Shown piece after piece: positions 33,700-37,568 of a DNA stretch of 37,568 nucleotides. Source of the stretch: Woeseiaceae bacterium (GTDB taxonomy: Bacteria; Pseudomonadota; Gammaproteobacteria; Steroidobacterales; Woeseiaceae). A program made the translations under genes and the position numbers. The notes under the pieces are model-generated. The model saw only the letters and a list, made by a program, of their open reading frames with translations, was not told the origin of the DNA and searched no databases. The stretch lies in NCBI GenBank assembly GCA_024640345.1, contig JAHEFD010000023.1, forward strand, positions 1 through 37,568. The letters run 5' to 3'. Position 1 is the first letter of the stretch. Every line of letters begins with the position of its first letter.

Positions 33700-36600
33700 T
33701 TTCCTGGTTCGCGAGAAACTCGGTCGCCGCCAATCTACTGATGGCATCGATCGTTATTGGCGGCCTCGTCGCACTGAACGGCGGCGTTCGCCTGGAAGTA
33801 TTTCCGGATTTCACCCCCGACACCATCTCGGTTCGCGTCCCCCTGCGTGGCGCCACGCCCGAGGATATTGAGTTAGGTGTTGCGATAAGAATTGAAGAGG
33901 CGATTCAGGATATCCAGGGGATTGAAAGGATCGTGTCGCGCTCTGTCGAGGGAAGCACGTCAGTCAATATCGAAGTGGATTCTGACTATGACGCGCGAGA
34001 GATGCTCGATGATATCAAGGGCCGGGTCGATGCGATCAACACATTCCCCGGTGATATCGAGAAACCGATTATCAGTCTTGCGCAGCGCACATTCGATGTC
34101 ATCGAGGTCGTGGTTGCCGGCGATTACAGCGAAGATGAGATTCGCGTGTTCGCAGAACAGATTCGCGATGAACTATTGCGACGCGAGGAAATAACGCAGG
34201 CTGAACTGCGTTCAGTTCGGCGGTACGAAATTGCAGTAGAGGCATCTGCTGACCGGCTGCGGGAATTTGACGTGACACTGGCCGAGATTGCAAATGCCAT
34301 TCGGGGCAGTTCAGTAGACCTGTCTGCCGGCAATGTCCGGACCGAAGGTGGCGACGTACTGATTCGCTCGAAAGGACAAGCGTATCGCCGAAGTGACTTT
34401 GCGTCGATCGTTGTAAAGACAAATCCGGACGGGAGTATCGTCCGCGTCAGTGACATCGCGAACGTTCAGGACGGCTTCGAGGAGAGCTCGCTACAAACGG
34501 CATTTAACGGCAAGCACGCGGCATTTATCGGTGTAAAGCGCACCGGGAGCCAAAGCGACATAAAGATCGCGGAAACTGTAAAAAAGTACGTTGCAGAACG
34601 CAATTCAACTTTGCCGGCAGGACTGGAACTGAGCACATGGGATGATGCATCGGTTCGTCTCAAGGACAGGCTTGGCCTGCTGAGCACCAACCTGATGCAG
34701 GGAAGCATTCTCGTCATCTTGCTGCTGACACTATTCCTGCGCCCGGCAATTTCATTCTGGGTATTCCTCGGCATACCGATCAGCTTCCTCGGCGCGTTTG
34801 TCCTTATGGACATATTCGATCTCAGCCTGAACATGATGAGTGCATTCGGATTTATCCTCGTCCTTGGCATCGTCGTCGACGACGCGATCGTAACCGGAGA
34901 GAATGTCTACAAGCACATGCAAACCGGCGACAACAGCCTGTCGGCCGCGATTCATGGAACCAAAGAGGTCGCCATCCCGGTGACCTTCGGCATCTTTACG
35001 ACCATCGCAGCGTTCATGCCGCTGATCTTTATTGAAGGAAGGCTCGGCACGTGGTTTGCGCCGGTGCCGCTCGTCGTAATACCCGTATTGCTGTTTTCGT
35101 TAATCGAATCGAAATTCATTCTTCCGTCGCATCTCGCACACGTGAAACTCAAGAAACAGGGCGAGAAGATGGGCAGGTTCAGCGCCTGGCAGATTCGCTT
35201 CGCGGATGGTTTTGAAGCCAAGATTTTGAAGTACTACAAACCTGCCCTCGAATTCACTTTAAAGCACCGTTATTCAACGCTTGCGTCGTTTACCGGTGTG
35301 CTGATTGTCATGATCATGCTCGTGTCCAGCGGCTGGACTCGTTTTGTTTTCTTCCCGACCCTGGAGTCGGAAACCGCCACCGCTTCGCTCGTGATGCCGG
35401 TGGGTACGCCGTTCGACGTTACCGCCCGGTATACGAACAAGATCGTCAGCGCAGCCAATGAACTTCGCGAAAAATACAAAGATGATGCCGAGGGCGGGAT
35501 GATCACGGACATCTTTTCGAGCGTGGGGGCGACCCGATCCGGTAATGCCGATCACCTGAGCACGGTGCGTTTCGAAACGGCACCCGTACAGAATCGCGAA
35601 AACGGAATGACGACAACTGAGCTCGTTAACGAATGGCGGCGCCTCGTCGGACCCGTTCCTGGCGCAGAATCGATTAATTACCGGGCTTCTTTTTTCCGGC
35701 CAGGAGATCCGATCGACGTCCAGTTCAGTGGCAACTCGCTGGAAAGCCTGAGCCAGATCGGCGAAGAAGTGAAGAAAAGGCTCGCAACCTACCCGGGCGT
35801 ATTCGAGATAGCCGACAGCCTGTCGGACGGTAAAGAGGAACTGCGAATCGAATTGAGCCCGCAGGGCCATCTCGTCGGACTGACCCGTTCGGATATCGTT
35901 CGCCAGGTCAGCCAGGCCTTTAAAGGACTTGAGGCACAGCGGATTCAGCGAGGACGGGACGATATTCGCGTTCTTGTTCGGTTCCCGATTGATGAGCGCA
36001 ATACGCTCGCCTCGCTTAACGAGATGCTGATTACCGCACCAAACGGCCGCCTGATCCCGTTATCCAATGTCGCGACGCTATATCCTGGTAAAGGGCCGTC
36101 GCAGATTACCCGCATCGATCGATTCCGCGTGCTGAACGTGACCGCCGATGTCGACAAGGACAACACCAACATGGTTGTCCTGCAATCGGATATCACGAAT
36201 TTTATTGATTCATTGTTGCCGAAATATCCGGGCATCACCTACAAAATGGAAGGTGAGCAACGTCAGCAACGTGAATCCTTCGGCAGCATGGAATCCGGCA
36301 TGGTCATGCTGCTGCTCGCGATCTATTGCCTGCTTGCACTGCCACTGAAATCCTACGTACAGCCATTGATTGTCATGTCCGTGATTCCGTTCGGTATTAT
36401 CGGCGCCATCATCGGGCACTGGCTGATGGGTCATCCGTTGTCGTTCCTCAGCTCACTGGGCCTGATGGCGTTGATGGGGGTCGTTGTTAATGACAGCCTC
36501 GTACTGGTCGATTACATCAATCAACAACACCGCGTGGGTGTCCGGCTTTCCGAAGCCGTGAAAAGAGCCGGCGTGGCCAGGTTCCGTCCTGTCATGCTGA

Positions 36601-36833
36601 CCTCGTTAACAACCTTTGGCGGCCTCATGCCGTTGCTCCTGGAACCATCATCGACAGCCAGGTTCCTTATACCGATGGCAATTTCATTAGGCTTCGGCAT
36701 TCTGTTCGCGACAGTTATCACGTTGATACTCGTTCCGACGAACATCATGATCGTTGCAGATATCAGGCGATACTTCAGGGCAAGGTCGCGCGCCATCAAA
36801 CTGGCGGTGGGCAGAGAACAGACTCAGACCTGA
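33696..36833 (+). CDS. RND efflux pump, drug-type
   Basis: An inner-membrane proton antiporter of 1045 residues, full length for the family. The start MISWFARNSVAANLLMASIVIGG and EVFPDFTPDTISVRVPLRGATPEDIE are typical of a broad AcrB-related group. The proton relay pair lies in LGIVVDDAIVTGENV (Asp395 and Asp396), as in drug pumps, instead of the single Asp context of CusA. The Met triad of CusA is not seen. The second half repeats the fold with SSLGLMALMGVVVNDSLVLVDYIN. Substrates are unknown; organic compounds or lipids are likely. It is the last gene of the operon. Confidence 0.95.
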   Translation: MISWFARNSVAANLLMASIVIGGLVALNGGVRLEVFPDFTPDTISVRVPLRGATPEDIELGVAIRIEEAIQDIQGIERIVSRSVEGSTSVNIEVDSDYDAREMLDDIKGRVDAINTFPGDIEKPIISLAQRTFDVIEVVVAGDYSEDEIRVFAEQIRDELLRREEITQAELRSVRRYEIAVEASADRLREFDVTLAEIANAIRGSSVDLSAGNVRTEGGDVLIRSKGQAYRRSDFASIVVKTNPDGSIVRVSDIANVQDGFEESSLQTAFNGKHAAFIGVKRTGSQSDIKIAETVKKYVAERNSTLPAGLELSTWDDASVRLKDRLGLLSTNLMQGSILVILLLTLFLRPAISFWVFLGIPISFLGAFVLMDIFDLSLNMMSAFGFILVLGIVVDDAIVTGENVYKHMQTGDNSLSAAIHGTKEVAIPVTFGIFTTIAAFMPLIFIEGRLGTWFAPVPLVVIPVLLFSLIESKFILPSHLAHVKLKKQGEKMGRFSAWQIRFADGFEAKILKYYKPALEFTLKHRYSTLASFTGVLIVMIMLVSSGWTRFVFFPTLESETATASLVMPVGTPFDVTARYTNKIVSAANELREKYKDDAEGGMITDIFSSVGATRSGNADHLSTVRFETAPVQNRENGMTTTELVNEWRRLVGPVPGAESINYRASFFRPGDPIDVQFSGNSLESLSQIGEEVKKRLATYPGVFEIADSLSDGKEELRIELSPQGHLVGLTRSDIVRQVSQAFKGLEAQRIQRGRDDIRVLVRFPIDERNTLASLNEMLITAPNGRLIPLSNVATLYPGKGPSQITRIDRFRVLNVTADVDKDNTNMVVLQSDITNFIDSLLPKYPGITYKMEGEQRQQRESFGSMESGMVMLLLAIYCLLALPLKSYVQPLIVMSVIPFGIIGAIIGHWLMGHPLSFLSSLGLMALMGVVVNDSLVLVDYINQQHRVGVRLSEAVKRAGVARFRPVMLTSLTTFGGLMPLLLEPSSTARFLIPMAISLGFGILFATVITLILVPTNIMIVADIRRYFRARSRAIKLAVGREQTQT

Positions 36834-36894
36834 CAAAAAGGATCGGATCCGGTTTCCTCTGATCGCCTGGAAACCGGAACCGACTCCTTGTCAG
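36830..36894. terminator. Long inverted repeat between convergent genes
   Basis: An inner perfect stem CCGGTTTCC (36849-36857) and GGAAACCGG (36869-36877) with an 11-base loop sits inside an outer stem CTGACAA (36830-36836) and TTGTCAG (36888-36894). The outer arms contain the stop codons of the two convergent genes. No T run is present, so this is a bidirectional terminator candidate of the weak kind. Confidence 0.55.
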
Positions 36895-37568
36895 ATGAAG
36901 AAGCCCAGGTCCTGCACGGGGAAATTGCCGATGTTCGGTGCCACAGTGGGCAGGTCCAGGTCATCAATTCCAAACCATTTGGCCAACGTCGCGGCATACT
37001 GATCGGCCGATGTTGTCGGAATGAATCGACCGCCGCCAACATCGTCGTTGCTGCCAAGCGCCAGGTCCGGGTAGCTCCCGTACAATTCCCTCCCGGCCAC
37101 CGCATCGCCTACGACAAATTGAATGCCACCCCAGGCATGGTCGGTACCATCGCCATTCGAGGTCATCGTTCGGGCAAAGTCTGACTGTGTAAATGTGGTC
37201 ACACTGTCGGACATCCCGATCTCGACCAGGGCGTCATAGAACGCGCTGACACAATCGCTAACATCGCCTAGCAGAAGCGGCTGGTTGACCAGCTGGTTGT
37301 CGTGCGAATCGAAGCCGCCCTTTTCTACCAAGAAGACCTGGCGCTCCATTTGCAATTCATCCTTTACAGCGATCAATTGCGCAACGGTTCTGAGCTGATT
37401 ACCCAGTTCCGTTTGCGGAAAGACGGTATTAAGGACCGGCGCCTGGGCGAGCGCATCGTTGACAAGATCGACGGCGCTGACAGCTCGGCGCTGGACGTCG
37501 GCAAAACCGCGCTCGTAGACGGTATTGTATTGAGCGTCGATAATTCTCTCGAACGCATTGCGTTGTTC
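36891..37568 (-). CDS. DUF1501 family protein, 5' end missing
   Basis: 225 residues of the C-terminal part; the frame is open to the end of the window, so the start lies outside. Matching features of DUF1501 are VFPQTELGNQLRTVAQLI, ERQVFLVEKGGFDSHDNQ, TTFTQSDFARTMTSNGDGTDHAWGG, the following GGRFIPTTSADQYAATLAKWFG and the short end. DUF1501 proteins are secreted, related to sulfatase and phosphatase folds, and usually lie next to a DUF1800 gene; the expected partner would be beyond the right edge. Function is not established for the family. Confidence 0.88.
   Translation of the reverse strand, partial: EQRNAFERIIDAQYNTVYERGFADVQRRAVSAVDLVNDALAQAPVLNTVFPQTELGNQLRTVAQLIAVKDELQMERQVFLVEKGGFDSHDNQLVNQPLLLGDVSDCVSAFYDALVEIGMSDSVTTFTQSDFARTMTSNGDGTDHAWGGIQFVVGDAVAGRELYGSYPDLALGSNDDVGGGRFIPTTSADQYAATLAKWFGIDDLDLPTVAPNIGNFPVQDLGFFI

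Noticed and set aside
33696-36833. Second heavy-metal pump
   Set aside because: The Asp-Asp pair in LGIVVDDAIV and the lack of the CusA Met triad point to a drug-type pump.

Overview
The window is about 37.6 kb of moderately GC-rich DNA, densely packed with genes on both strands. No rRNA, tRNA, CRISPR array, insertion sequence or phage gene is visible. Gene content and order point to a gammaproteobacterium: trxA-rho facing away from an RhlB-type helicase, plus the PlsB, TrhO, YrfG and CysQ families. The TPR protein with the FWEEIQRRKVVRV-type start, the DUF1501 protein and the many small efflux and membrane genes suggest a free-living marine or sediment lineage (Woeseia-like or Steroidobacter-like). 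That placement is an inference and was not tested.

Layout. 1-1050: 3' part of moeA. 1062-4487: a NimA-like flavin-binding protein, a large secreted protein ending in a type IV pilin-like domain, and a DoxX-type membrane protein, closed by a bidirectional terminator. 4575-9727: housekeeping genes rho, trxA, rhlB, yrfG, cysQ and a DUF465 protein. 9728-16345 (minus strand): a copper/silver efflux operon in the order Cys/His-rich secreted protein, TolC-type channel, CusB-type adaptor with a CusF-like domain and a His/Met-rich tail, and CusA-type pump. A good promoter candidate lies in front of it. 16477-19862: plsB and trhO, overlapping by 4 bp. 19941-20885: glucokinase. 20873-24857 (minus): a tightly coupled five-gene unit of FlgO/TPR membrane protein, alkyltransferase-like DNA repair protein, double DsbA/HCCA-isomerase-like protein, small alpha/beta hydrolase and small lipoprotein. 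25204-25959: an SDR oxidoreductase. 25980-26285: a small membrane protein gene broken by one in-frame TGA. 26447-29228 (minus): two overlapping genes for membrane-linked Era/DUF697-like GTPases. 29274-36833 (plus): a YtcJ-like amidohydrolase lipoprotein and a complete RND tripartite multidrug-type efflux operon. 36891-37568: 3' part of a DUF1501 gene.

Two complete but different RND systems therefore share the window. The minus-strand one carries the Met triad and accessory metal-binding domains of monovalent copper/silver export. The plus-strand one has the Asp-Asp proton relay of drug-type pumps. Neither has a recognisable regulator gene beside it.

The most unusual items are the pilin domain fused to a large secreted protein without a prepilin peptidase site, the pair of overlapping membrane GTPases, the double DsbA-like protein in its coupled operon, the exact 45-bp repeat coding for a metal-binding tail, and the membrane protein with a single internal stop. 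I found no clear case of an entirely new defence or mobile system.
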